Assembly: GCA_037355855.1 (NCBI GenBank)
Contig: CM074759.1
Coordinates: 8,184,001 to 8,248,000 of the forward strand
Length of the DNA: 64,000 nt
Direction: 5' to 3'
From: Pseudo-nitzschia pungens
Taxonomy: Eukaryota; Bacillariophyta; Bacillariophyceae; Bacillariales; Bacillariaceae
Shown: piece by piece, positions 20,413 to 31,000 of the stretch
How positions within the stretch are numbered: position 1 is the stretch's first letter
How the letters are laid out: every line of letters begins with the position of its first letter
Made by a program: the position numbers and the translations under genes
The notes under the pieces: model-generated
The model's database searches: none
What the model was told of the DNA's origin: nothing
The model's input: the letters and a program-made list of their open reading frames with translations, nothing else

Positions 20413-22152
20413 ATGTGTCCAATCAATCTCAATCAAAATAATAGTAGTAATACTTTGCTTCCTAAAGCACATCACTTCGCATTGCGTACGGGTAGTACCG
20501 GTACCCGAACTACGTATTTAATTAATAGTCGACGTGTTGGTCATGTTTTCTGTTCCTCCCCCCACCAAGATCCAAGACCACAGCGGCCGCATCGCAACGA
20601 CAGAGAGACGATAATATTAATATCGAGTCATAATATTATGGTGGTATACGCAAAGCGGTATCCACCTTCGCGCCGTCGTCGCACAGAGCTCCCCGTCATT
20701 TATTTTCGAATAGATCGCGGACCGATCCATCTACACCCACGAGGTATCGGCAGGAGCATCAGCACCAGCAGCACCGATAACAACAACAACAGCAACAACA
20801 ACAACCGTAACTACACCAACACCAACACCAACACCAACACCAGCATCATCGGCAACACCACCAGCAACAGCAACAACATCGATAGCAAAATCGCAACCCC
20901 AGCAAACACCACGGAGAATCAATCGAGCAACTCCGCTTTCCACCAGTGCGACCCAACAATGTGCAATCCTACCGCAGCCGCAGCCGCAACCGCCCCGAAC
21001 CATCGATCTCCCGGCGGCGAGGCAGACGACGACCGTTCCGATCCGAATCGTTCTCCTCGAACCGGTTCTTCTCCGCCTCGAATCGGTTCTCGATCTCCCC
21101 ACCGGGACGCGCCCGACGACGAACCGAACGATCTGGAAAAACTCCGCAAGCACTGCCCCGAGTCGACCCACACCGAGCGGAACCGCTTTCTCGTCGCCAA
21201 GAAGGGCGACTACCCGAAAGCCCGGGAGCAGCTGACCAGGTACCTGGAGTGGAGGTCCCGATACGGCCTGGACCGCGATTATCACGACTGCACGGCCCTT
21301 CGCCGATCCAGGGCCGCGCTGGGGCGAGCCGACAATGGCAACAGCAATAACAATACCAATAGCAACCACATCGACAACGACAATGACGACGACGAGGAAG
21401 AGGAGGAATGGCACGTCTGCGCCTCGGACCATCAGACCCTGGACGAACTGGACTGGAAATTCGCATCGCAAACAGCTCTCCTGCACAACGAAACACACGA
21501 TCGTTCTTCGCCATCGCCATCGCCATCGCCTTCTCCTCCGCCTTTGGCACGGTCCAGCGCACAAAAACAACAGCAACAAAAACAACAGCAACAGCAACAG
21601 CAGCAGCAGCAACTCCCGCAGCTGGCCAGAATCGTCGTCGCCGGGAGCCACGCCCGCGACAGGGACGGCCACCGCATCCTCCAGCTCCTCCCGGCCATGA
21701 TGGACCTCTCGGTCGCCTCCGAATCCACCTTCGCCCTGTGCATCGCCCTCTACCTGGACCGCAAGCTGGGACGGGACTCGGACGAAAAAATGTCCGTCTT
21801 TATCGACGTCCGGGGCGGGACCGGCTGGGCCAACCCGACCCCCTCGAGCCTGGTCCCCTTCGTGCGGTGCGTCTCGGGATGCCTGGAGCAAAACTTTCCC
21901 GAGCGGCTCCACCGGAGCGTCCTCTTTCCGATGCCGCTGGCGGCGAAGGTGCTGTGGGGCGCGGTGCGGAGGCTCCTGGATCCGGCCACGGCGAGCAAGA
22001 TCGAGGTGGTCCGGGGGAGCGCGGCCACCCTGGCGGCGCCGCCCTACGCGAGGATGGAGGAGCACGCGCGGCGCGAAATCCTGGAGCGGATGGAGGAACT
22101 CCGGCTCGCGAGTTTCGGTGGCGGGGCGGGGGGGAAGCGCGGAACGGAATAG
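20413..22152 (+). CDS. CRAL-TRIO (Sec14-like) protein, diverged
   Basis: A 579-aa open frame from ATG 20413. In-frame ATGs at 20638 and 20959 are also possible starts, since the first 180 residues are Asn/Thr/Ser-rich and unconserved in look. A helical region at about 235-300 (LEKLRKHCPES, then KGDYPKAREQLTRYLEWR) matches the CRAL-TRIO N-terminal lobe. The lipid-binding lobe is at about 410-560: ARIVVAGSHARDRDGHRIL, MSVFIDVRGGTGWANP, then NFPERLHRSVLFPMPLAAK and LDPATASKIEVV. A His/Ser/Gln insert (370-405) separates the two. The role is likely phospholipid or other hydrophobic ligand transfer; the ligand cannot be named. The gene is strongly GC-biased in its 3' half. Confidence 0.78.
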   Translation: MCPINLNQNNSSNTLLPKAHHFALRTGSTGTRTTYLINSRRVGHVFCSSPHQDPRPQRPHRNDRETIILISSHNIMVVYAKRYPPSRRRRTELPVIYFRIDRGPIHLHPRGIGRSISTSSTDNNNNSNNNNRNYTNTNTNTNTSIIGNTTSNSNNIDSKIATPANTTENQSSNSAFHQCDPTMCNPTAAAAATAPNHRSPGGEADDDRSDPNRSPRTGSSPPRIGSRSPHRDAPDDEPNDLEKLRKHCPESTHTERNRFLVAKKGDYPKAREQLTRYLEWRSRYGLDRDYHDCTALRRSRAALGRADNGNSNNNTNSNHIDNDNDDDEEEEEWHVCASDHQTLDELDWKFASQTALLHNETHDRSSPSPSPSPSPPPLARSSAQKQQQQKQQQQQQQQQQLPQLARIVVAGSHARDRDGHRILQLLPAMMDLSVASESTFALCIALYLDRKLGRDSDEKMSVFIDVRGGTGWANPTPSSLVPFVRCVSGCLEQNFPERLHRSVLFPMPLAAKVLWGAVRRLLDPATASKIEVVRGSAATLAAPPYARMEEHARREILERMEELRLASFGGGAGGKRGTE

Positions 22153-23211
22153 AATAGAAATCGAATCAAACACAGAATGCATCACGGAATACAACGCAAC
22201 ACACAATATGACTCAACGGTACGAAATGGGGGCAAAGGGCTCGGCAGGGAATGCACTTGCAGCCCGCGGGCAAAGCAGGTTCGGATAGCGGGTTGTGTTT
22301 GACGAAAGCGTGCATTACTCATCGATCTATTGTAATAATATAATCTCATAGTGTTAGAACCAAATTCCAAAAAGATCAAAACCGCAGCGTAGGAACTTGT
22401 TTTTTGGAGTGCGACTCGAACAATGGGCGCGCCACAATCCTCGGTACTAGCCAGTGCGGATCGATCGATGTGCTACACACGTGGTGCATTATCCGATGCA
22501 GTGCAGTGCAGTGGGGTGGTAGTAGTAGTTCTGTCGTTGGACATCACTGTTCATTTCTTCATCCTCTGGCACACTCTGCACGCATCAAGATCCGGAGCAA
22601 GCACCGTCGACCGGACAGGAACGGACCGGATCGCACTCTCTTGCCATCCGATGCTCTCGCAGTCCGAGCGAAACCATGGGTCCACTGCGATTGGAGTGTC
22701 CGGTTTAAGATATTGTAATGCCGCAAAGGATTCTCGGCTGTGTCATTAGGTCGGCGACGATTGGGTGGATGGATGGGTGGATGGATGAAGCGTGGGGTAC
22801 GGTGCTTCTCGTGAGACTTCTTTTTGTTTCCGAGAGACCATCCCATCGTTGAGATCCGTGCCAAACTCTGCACCGGCACTACTCGTACCGCAATTGCCAA
22901 ACAATTCTTCCGAGCGCGTATTCCCACGGCGTATTTTCGAATCCGAGCTAGCAAACCAACCACCGTGGCACCGCGATTTGCATCGTGCAAGTGTTTGGAT
23001 GGGATGGGATGGGATGCGATGCCTTCTGTTCCTCGCCGCGGAGAATTCCTCTCGGGTGCTGCGAGCAGTCTCGAGCCATCTTTCCGTGGCTTGGCAACGT
23101 CGAGTCCGACTCGGACCATTCGTGTGACCAGCAGCAGCAGCAGCAGTAGCATTGGTACTACCGCCACCAGTACTGCCGCTGCGACTCCGAACACCGCCCG
23201 CACCGTCGCGA
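22153..23211. other. Convergent intergenic spacer
   Basis: Lies between the 3' ends of the CRAL-TRIO gene (plus) and the HMG-box gene (minus). It has short GATGG (22765-22790 and 22995-23020), CAGTG and CAG runs. Open frames on both strands here lack any family signature and I do not call a gene. Confidence 0.6.
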
Positions 23212-25338
23212 TTACTTGTCGTAATACGGATGCGGCGGCGGGTGCTGGCTGTATGGGTACGCCGCCGCCTGCGCCTGCCGGCTGGCCCGGCTGTGCGAGG
23301 GGTGTCCCCCCTGCTGCTGCTGCTGCTGGGCCTGTTGCTGCGCGGCGGCCGCGGCGGCGTGGTGTCCGTGATGCCCGTGGGCGGCGTGCCCGTGGGCGCC
23401 GTAGTCGTAGTGATAGGCGTGGTGCTGCGGGTAGTAATACCCGTGGTGCAGGGCCCGGGGATCGTGCTGCTGGGCGGCCACCTGGTGCATGGCGTAGGTC
23501 GCCGCCGACAGATCGTGGGCGTGGGCCCCGTACTGGGCGTGGGCGGCGTAGGGATCGGTGGCCGCCATGGGCGGTGGGACAATCTGGGGCGCTTGCTGCT
23601 GCTGTTGTTGTTGTTGCTGCTGCTGTTGTTGCTGCTGCTGTTGTTGCTGGACGGCGTCGTCGACGCCGGACTTCTTGTCCTTGTGGTGGTGATTGTGGTG
23701 ATGATCGTCGTCGACGTCGTCGTCTCCCTTGTCGACGGGGTTCATGCCGTTGTGCTTGTCCGCCTCGCGCTCGTAGTACTGTTTTTCCTCCGCCGAGAGC
23801 TGCTTCCAGGCCGTCCCGACGAGGCGCGCCACCGATCCCCGCTCCGATGGGACGCCCATTTCCGACTGCTTGAGGCGGGTCACGTGGGCCGAGAAGAACA
23901 TGTTGTAGCCCGTCTTGTTGCGCTTGCGATTGGCCTGCTTGTCGGGGGGCTGGTACTTGCCCATTTGTTCCTCGTACCGCTTCCGGTCCCTCTTGGCCCG
24001 CTCCCGGTACTTTTCCTTTTCTTCCTCCGGCAAATTCTTCCAGAGGCCGCCCGTCTTGGCCACCAGGTTGGCGGGGGGGACCCGCTCCAGCTGGGCGTTC
24101 GTGTCCGTGCTCTGGAGGGCGGCATCGTTTTTCTTGGCGAGTTTTTCGAACTGGTCCTGGACGAAAATGTTGTAGGCCGAGAGGGCCCGGGTGGGCGCCG
24201 ATTCGTCCTTTCGCTTGCGCTTGTAGGTCTGCTTGCGCTTGGAAATGAATCCCTTGAGCTTGGTGATCTCGTTCATGAGCTTGGAAATGTGGACCTCCTT
24301 GCCGGCCAGAATATTGGTCAGAGCGAGTTCCAGGGGGGATTCCGGCTTGGTCTCGCCGACAATCTTCTTGTCGGCAATGGTTTGCGGGTCCGTCTCCTCG
24401 TAGATAACGGTCGTGTGCAAGAGGCGGTATTCCTCTTCCTTTTCGTCGTCGTTCTTCTCCGTCCGTGCACGTTTCCGGGTGCTGGTGCTGGTGCTAATGG
24501 GGGGCTTTTCGTTTTCGGTTTCTTCCTCGTGGTGGTGGTGATGTTGAAGATCATCGTGATGATCGTGGTGGACAGTGTCATCGTTGTCGTTGTCGTGGTC
24601 CTCGTGCACGTCGTGATCGTCCGTGTTTTGCTGAAAGGTGAATTGCAGGGTGGGACCCGCTTGGTCGTCCACGTCGTCCGCATCGTCCTCTCCTTCTCCT
24701 TCGGGAGGATCGTCCACCGAAACCTGGAGCGTCGGACCCGTGGGGTGATCGTCGTCGAGATCAACGTCGTCTTCCTCTACGGGATCTTCGGCTCCGACTG
24801 CGGTTTCTCGCTGTTCCTGTTGTTCTTGATGGCGTTCCTGTTGCTGCTGCTGCTCTTGTTCGTCGTAGTGGAAATCGTTCGACGGCTCCGGTTTGGTTTG
24901 GGGTTCGGAAGGTGCTTCCGCAATCGCATCCGTATTTGCATCCGTATTTGCGTTTGCATCCGCATCGGCATCCGCAATTGCATCCACTCCCGCATCCTTG
25001 GATTCCTCCGGGGAAATCGCCGCAGCATTTCCGTCCGCATTTGCATCTTCATCTTCATCATCGTCCGCATTTGCATTTGCATTTGCATCTACAACCACGT
25101 CCACACCCGCGTCCATGCCCACGTCCACATCCATTGCGGGTGGTTCCGGGGGATCCTCGGCGAGATCGTCGGCATCGGCGAGTTCGACCGGGTTGGTTTT
25201 CGATCCGCTTTCCGGTTCGTTCTCGTTCTCGTTCGCATCAAACCGTTCGATTCCCTCGTCGTCGACGGCCACCGAAATGTCCGTCCCAACGCCAACGTGT
25301 GCCATGACGTCGTCGTTGTTCTCCTTCAACTCGACCAT
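23212..25338 (-). CDS. Protein with two HMG boxes
   Basis: 708 aa from ATG 25338 (MVELKENNDDVMAH); the frame stays open upstream but has no ATG there. The first half is acidic, with Asn/Asp/Ala and EQQQQQ runs. Two HMG boxes follow: box 1 at about 381-460 (ALSAYNIFVQDQFEKLAKKN, LWKNLPEEEKEKYRERAKRD) and box 2 at about 470-530 (NKTGYNMFFSAHVTRLKQ, AWKQLSAEEKQYYEREADKH). The C terminus has a long Gln run (about 552-570) and a His/Tyr/Ala-rich tail ending in YYDK. HMG boxes bind and bend DNA with little sequence choice, so a chromatin or transcription role in the nucleus is likely. A long spacer between motifs makes box 1 larger than usual. Confidence 0.88.
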   Translation of the reverse strand: MVELKENNDDVMAHVGVGTDISVAVDDEGIERFDANENENEPESGSKTNPVELADADDLAEDPPEPPAMDVDVGMDAGVDVVVDANANANADDDEDEDANADGNAAAISPEESKDAGVDAIADADADANANTDANTDAIAEAPSEPQTKPEPSNDFHYDEQEQQQQQERHQEQQEQRETAVGAEDPVEEDDVDLDDDHPTGPTLQVSVDDPPEGEGEDDADDVDDQAGPTLQFTFQQNTDDHDVHEDHDNDNDDTVHHDHHDDLQHHHHHEEETENEKPPISTSTSTRKRARTEKNDDEKEEEYRLLHTTVIYEETDPQTIADKKIVGETKPESPLELALTNILAGKEVHISKLMNEITKLKGFISKRKQTYKRKRKDESAPTRALSAYNIFVQDQFEKLAKKNDAALQSTDTNAQLERVPPANLVAKTGGLWKNLPEEEKEKYRERAKRDRKRYEEQMGKYQPPDKQANRKRNKTGYNMFFSAHVTRLKQSEMGVPSERGSVARLVGTAWKQLSAEEKQYYEREADKHNGMNPVDKGDDDVDDDHHHNHHHKDKKSGVDDAVQQQQQQQQQQQQQQQQQQQAPQIVPPPMAATDPYAAHAQYGAHAHDLSAATYAMHQVAAQQHDPRALHHGYYYPQHHAYHYDYGAHGHAAHGHHGHHAAAAAAQQQAQQQQQQGGHPSHSRASRQAQAAAYPYSQHPPPHPYYDK

Positions 25339-28064
25339 GTTGTTGTTGTTGTTGTTGTTGTTGTTTGTGGAAGAGATCGTGCGGAGTGAGGGAGTCGCTG
25401 TGGATTGCTTTGTGCTGTTCTGTTCGTTTCTGTTCTTTGCCGTGAATTTCTGCGAACCAAACGCAAAAGAGAAAAAGAAGAACCCAACCAAGTGAGTTCG
25501 AGAAAGGTTTCCGTTCGTTTCAGCAATTCAATCGAAGTGCTCTCGCAACCCTCCCTTTGCGAGCTTCAATCCCATCAACGCTACACTCACCGCAACTGCT
25601 TGCTGCCGCACTAGAGATCCGCGGAACGAGCGGAGCAATGACAACGATGTTTGTTCCAACTCACTCCGAGTTTGCGTTGGGAGGAAGAAGTAATAATGAA
25701 ATCCTTTTTGGGTGAGACGGACCGCCTCGCTTATGGTCGGTGATGCGGTGCGGTGGATGTCGAAACAGGATTCGATCGATCGCTCCTTCCTGGTCGGAAC
25801 GCAATTCGGTGACGGAGGGAAGGAATCAATCGATGAATCGAGACGAATCGATGTCGGCAATATTATTGCTTGGGGGAAGGTGATGGATGCGTTCGTTACC
25901 GAGTGGTGAGTCGTAGCTATCTTAGTAACCTTTGCTTCGTATATCTGTGGGAGTGACACACCGAGTTCGTACAAGTACAAGTTCGCAGTGTGCACTATGG
26001 TGAAATGAGTGCAACTAAATTATAGTATTGTTACTGGTCACTGGGCGCACTGCGTAACTTACCTAGTACGAAATTCGTGCAAGAATGGAAGACGCACGCA
26101 CTGTTACTATGCGATGGTCTCCGTTTGATTCGTTTCTTGGGTGCAAATGTTGTTCTCCGGTCCGTATGTTTGAATATTCCACGGACCGGTTAACTACCAG
26201 TAATTAGAGCCGCCAGCGCAGTGAATTGAGAACACCACATTCGTATGTTTTGAATGCAAGCCAAGCTCGGTGCAAGCGCCGGCGATTTCAATGCTGCTGT
26301 TCAACCACGAAGACTTTCAATGCTCGATGCGAGCTGTTTTTACCGTATTGCTTTTGCGATGCTTCGGATGGGTTTTACGGTAAATAGGGCTTAAAAATTA
26401 TATCATAGAAACAGGGCCGCTTGTGGCACTCCGGTTCGAAATCTCCGTTGAGCGCGAGAAGTTGGAAGTCCCATACTAGCACCGAATTCAGATACGTAAC
26501 CTTACCTGTACCGAATGTACGGTAACCTTACTTTTAGGCTGTCACAAAATTTGCGGGTTCTGTATGTTCAATGTTCTACTATGTATGGTTGGTCGTCGAT
26601 AGGTCTCCACTCGCGTTACCGGTACGGTACCGTACGGTTCTCAACTTCGTAAACTACCAGGTTGAAGGTATCGTAAGGAATGCCATTGACGTAAAAACCT
26701 ACGAGAACCGCAGCGTATAGTACTTGTACAAATACGTACTCGCACGTAATGTACGGTACCTGGTAAAAGTACTTACCGTGCAAACTTATTTCGATTTTTT
26801 TTCCTCGACGTTTCCAAACATACGGTAAGATAACGTACGTAAATTAATAATCCCTCGTAGGGCTCTCGTACGGCATCAAAGTACCCGCAAGGTTACCGTA
26901 CAGTACGTTCGCTACTACGTCGAAATGCAAAAAGATTCATTCGAGGAAATCCCACAACGCACGAAACGGAAAAAGCAGCAGGTGTGCGGTAAGTCTTCTT
27001 ACTGTACAGTAACGTTAGCAGCAGGCAGCAGCAGGCAGCAGCGGCCCAAAAATTCGTCTTCTCTCTCCGGGGAGGCAACAGTTCTCAGAAACCGACTTCC
27101 CAACAACATCGCGATTCGTTGTTGAGATCGTTTTCCGTCCACCAGGCACAAAGCAACAAAGCAACAAAGCACCAAGCACCAAGCACCACACAACACATTA
27201 CTCCCAACCCCATTCCCCCCCGATCCCCAATCCGCGGTTGCTGACTTTTTTTTACAGAAAAATCTATCCAGTTCTTGCTCCAATCCACCCGAGCGGAGTC
27301 CGCCTGCCACGAGGAAAGACTCGTTTTTTTTCGTCGTGACCGAAGGAAAGAAAGATTGTAAGTGCCGTGTCCAAGGAAATAGTGACAGCGTAGGATTCGA
27401 ACGTAATACTGTTGATCTCTCGCATCGCATCGCATCGACGAAGAACGAACGACGAACGACGAATTCGACGGCGGATCGCATCGGACGAAATGGCAAGGAA
27501 CGAAGAACGTTCCCGAATGAACGGAACAACGGGTGATGCATCGAGCGGAAGACCATCTGCAAGAGACCGAGACGACGGCATGATGGGGGACGATCGCCGA
27601 GCACTGATCCTAGAATGGAACGAATGCGGCGCCGTCAGGCCGATCGATCGGAGCGCCAACGACGACAACACCACGTAGCTGCGGAAAGTCGGGTGCGACC
27701 CCGTACCGTACAATGCAAAACCGATCGTCTCACCATTTACTTTGTTCTGTACAATGTCCATTTTGCAGCGATACAGGATTCAATTTCACTGCGATTCACC
27801 CGTACATCATCGAAGGAATAGTCTTTCTTCTTTTCCATTACCCACCGAGTTCCCACGACAATCTCCGACGTCGGCCCTGGAGCTTGCCACCGATCTACCG
27901 GAACACAAGCTTGCGGTTTGCTCCTTCATCGAAAACGAAGCAGATCGCAGTCATTTCAATCCATCCAATTCAATTTTTTGTGTTCGAACAACACCACTGC
28001 CTCCATCTACGACATTGCTCATTGAGCCGCATTCCCAACTTGATTGCCGATCCAACAACCGCCA
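25339..28064. other. Divergent promoter region, GTAC-rich
   Basis: A 2.7-kb spacer between the divergent HMG-box and LRR receptor genes. From about 26480 to 26910 it is rich in GTAC palindromes (GGTACCGTACGG), with GTAACCTTAC at 26496-26505 and 26522-26531. 27420-27470 has CGACGAACGAACGAC-like repeats. I find no supported gene; the open frames on either strand have no family signature. Confidence 0.65.
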
Positions 28065-31000
28065 ATGACAATGGTTCGCACGATCCCATTGGGGAACGAC
28101 CCCGAAGCTGCAACGAAGAGCCCCGACCAGATCGAACAACGCCATTCGAACACAACTGCGGGCAAGACGAAGGACAGCGATGGCGACAACTTTGCAAACG
28201 ACGAAACCGAATCCATTCTTTCGGTCCCCAATCTGCAACACCCTCCGGGACCACCCTCGGTGTCATCGATTCCATTGGACGTTGCAATGCCTGAGAAATC
28301 CAAAGGCTCCGAAAGCGAAAACCCACCGCTGCAAGGAACCGAGCTTCTGGCGTGTGCGGCCTTGCTCCTGTCCTGTGCGGCTTTGGTGTCCAACCAGGAG
28401 CAGTATTCAGCAGTTGTTCCAAAGCGTAAGAACTACACAGGCATGCCTATGACTACTATCATGGTTGGACTCCTTGCTGGGTTTCTCTTTCTTAGTTTTT
28501 TCAACATCTTTGCGGATGATTGTGGAGAAGGCTGCAATTCCTTGGTGAGATTGCTGCTTGGTTCAATCATTGCACTCACTGTAATTGTCAGAGAAGTCTG
28601 CTTTTGCAGCAGCAATGGAATCACAAGTGAATGCAATGCAACTGAAGCTGTGGAGGAGACTGATGCAGCCGGAGGTGTGCCAGAGCCTATTGCCAATACC
28701 GAACATGATGGAAACAGATTGGTAAATCAAGTTGTGGCATCTTTTTGTTTAATTTTGCTTGGGGCAGTTTGTTTCATTGTTTTGACTATATTTACAATCG
28801 GCATACCAGAAACAAATCCATGGTGGGTGCAAGCTCTTTTTGCCGCTGGGGTTGGCATTGTAATTCTCCTCACTGCAAGGGGAATTAATAAAGGCAGCAA
28901 CTCAGATACTAATTGGTTCTACGCTTCCAAGATCTGTTCGTTTGCTATTTCATTTTTCATTCTTTGCATCGGAGAATCCATCGCTTTTTCTGTTTTGGGA
29001 GTCCACTCCCAGGAAACAGTATTGAAGAGTACCTTGATTACCTGGGGTAACAAGGAGATTACTTTGCGAACAACGTCATTATGCAATATTTACGTTGTTC
29101 CCTCAGCAACTCTCCTCGCATTCATCATAAGAGGGATCAAGCAACTGAGAGGGAAATCTGGCACTGCTGTGCCCTTCATTTATAGCATGGATCTTTCCTT
29201 GATGCTCATTGGCACTGGAATTGGTTTTGCATTCATCTACCAAAGTGCTAACAACGAACTTCTTTCATTGCAGATTTATGGATGTTTCTCTACATTGATT
29301 CTACTTATTTCTTGGTTGTACAATGCCACAGAAGACAAGATCAATGAGAAGAATGACAAGGGACCATGCTTCAGTAGTTCTCTTTATGAGAAGAAGTATC
29401 CATCTGATTCCTACTCATTTTTGGCTCTCTACGGTCCAAGAGACAACTCCGACTTGTTCTCATTTGGTTTGATGGTCTTTCTTTTCCAAGCAACACTGTT
29501 CGTGCTGATGATTCTGGGTGTGGTCAATCCAGAGTTCAGAACAGAAGGTAAAGTGGACAATCCAGAATCTGATTTCATTCCATCAAATGCTACAGCGATT
29601 GTGAGGACAACACAGGTTGCAGCACTCATTTCTTACATGGTCTTCGCAGATTCAAGTTTGATAGATATCTCATCAGCTGTGGAGCTGTTCCCTCCTTTGC
29701 TCCAATCAAACAAGGAAGATGAGAATTACAATAAAGTGCGACTTTTATTTTCCTGCATCCTGAAAGGCATGCAAGGGATGTTGGCAATCTTTGCGGTATT
29801 TCTGCTGGTGACGACGTCAACAGAAGTCAAAGAAATTATCCTGAATTTTACTGCAGTAAGTCAACAACAGATAGAAGTATATGATGGAGTAATCATTATA
29901 TCACCAGATCTAACTTGTCATTCTGGAAATTGAATCGAAGGTATCATTTATTTCTGCACTGGATGAAATTGCATTCCAGCTTGCGAAATCGGGAAAATAT
30001 GGCTTAATGTTGGAAGAAACGGCCAAAAGGATCGAGCAGGAACCTCTTCCCAAATTCACAACCCGAAAGCAAAGACTTATCAAATATCGAATTACTGTTT
30101 GTACCATCAGTGCTTTTATTTTTGGATTGATCATTTTAATCACATCTTGTCAAGAAAATCCAAGGATATGGACAACAGAGGTGATGAAAATCCAATTTGA
30201 GGAGTCTTCTGGTCTGTCTCAATACAGTGGATGTTATAAACTTAACAGTTACGCGAAATATTCCGACAGATTCAGTTACAATCTTGTATCTGATAGAACA
30301 AATATAAGGTTTGGATATTGCAAAAGTGAGGGGCGATGGATTCTGTTCAAGGCTCATTCTAATCATGATGATCCTTGCTCAGCTGGCTTAAATAAACTTG
30401 CGCATTCAGGAACAACATACTCATTTGATGCACCAATATTGGAATGGTTTTCGGTAACAAATGTTCCTCTGGATGTTAGTTTTTCAGAGCTTGGGGACCA
30501 GGAGAGGAGATGTAATGATTTTGGTAATGGCAGGTGTGATCTTGAACTTAATGAAGCTAAATTCAAATATGATGAAGGTGATTGCTGTGCTCCCACATGC
30601 ACCGGTTTTGATTGTGGAAAGAAAAATTTTACAAATGCATTTGGAGTGGACATTTCCCATGGGATTGGATATCCAAATTGCAAGGATCCGAGCTTGGTGG
30701 CAGTGCAAATTCGTCTTGACACCTTACCAGCAGTCAACCAACATGCAGACCTTAACCTTACATGTGATGATTCCCTTATTTTTTCAGTCCCTCTGGTTGA
30801 CTCAATGAAGCTGAATAACCAAACAGCTATGGTACCAGATAAATCAAACTGCACGATATCTGTTCAAAGCGATGATAGTGTTACAGATCAATTTTGGAAC
30901 ATTGACTACACCGCATTTTTTCTCAGTTTGGAGATGGTCACTCAAAACATTGAGAGCTCTTTCTTCCGTTCAGGGAACATCTCCAGCCAAAGCAGAGATT

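Noticed and set aside
20731..22206. 491-aa minus-strand ORF
   Set aside because: Antisense of the CRAL-TRIO gene, which has the recognisable lipid-binding motifs.
23152..25389. 745-aa plus-strand ORF rich in Val and Leu
   Set aside because: Antisense of the HMG-box gene; composition mirrors the acidic and Gln-rich strand.
26999..27604. 201-aa minus-strand ORF upstream of the LRR gene
   Set aside because: No family signature, overlaps simple repeats and several other frames; not supported.
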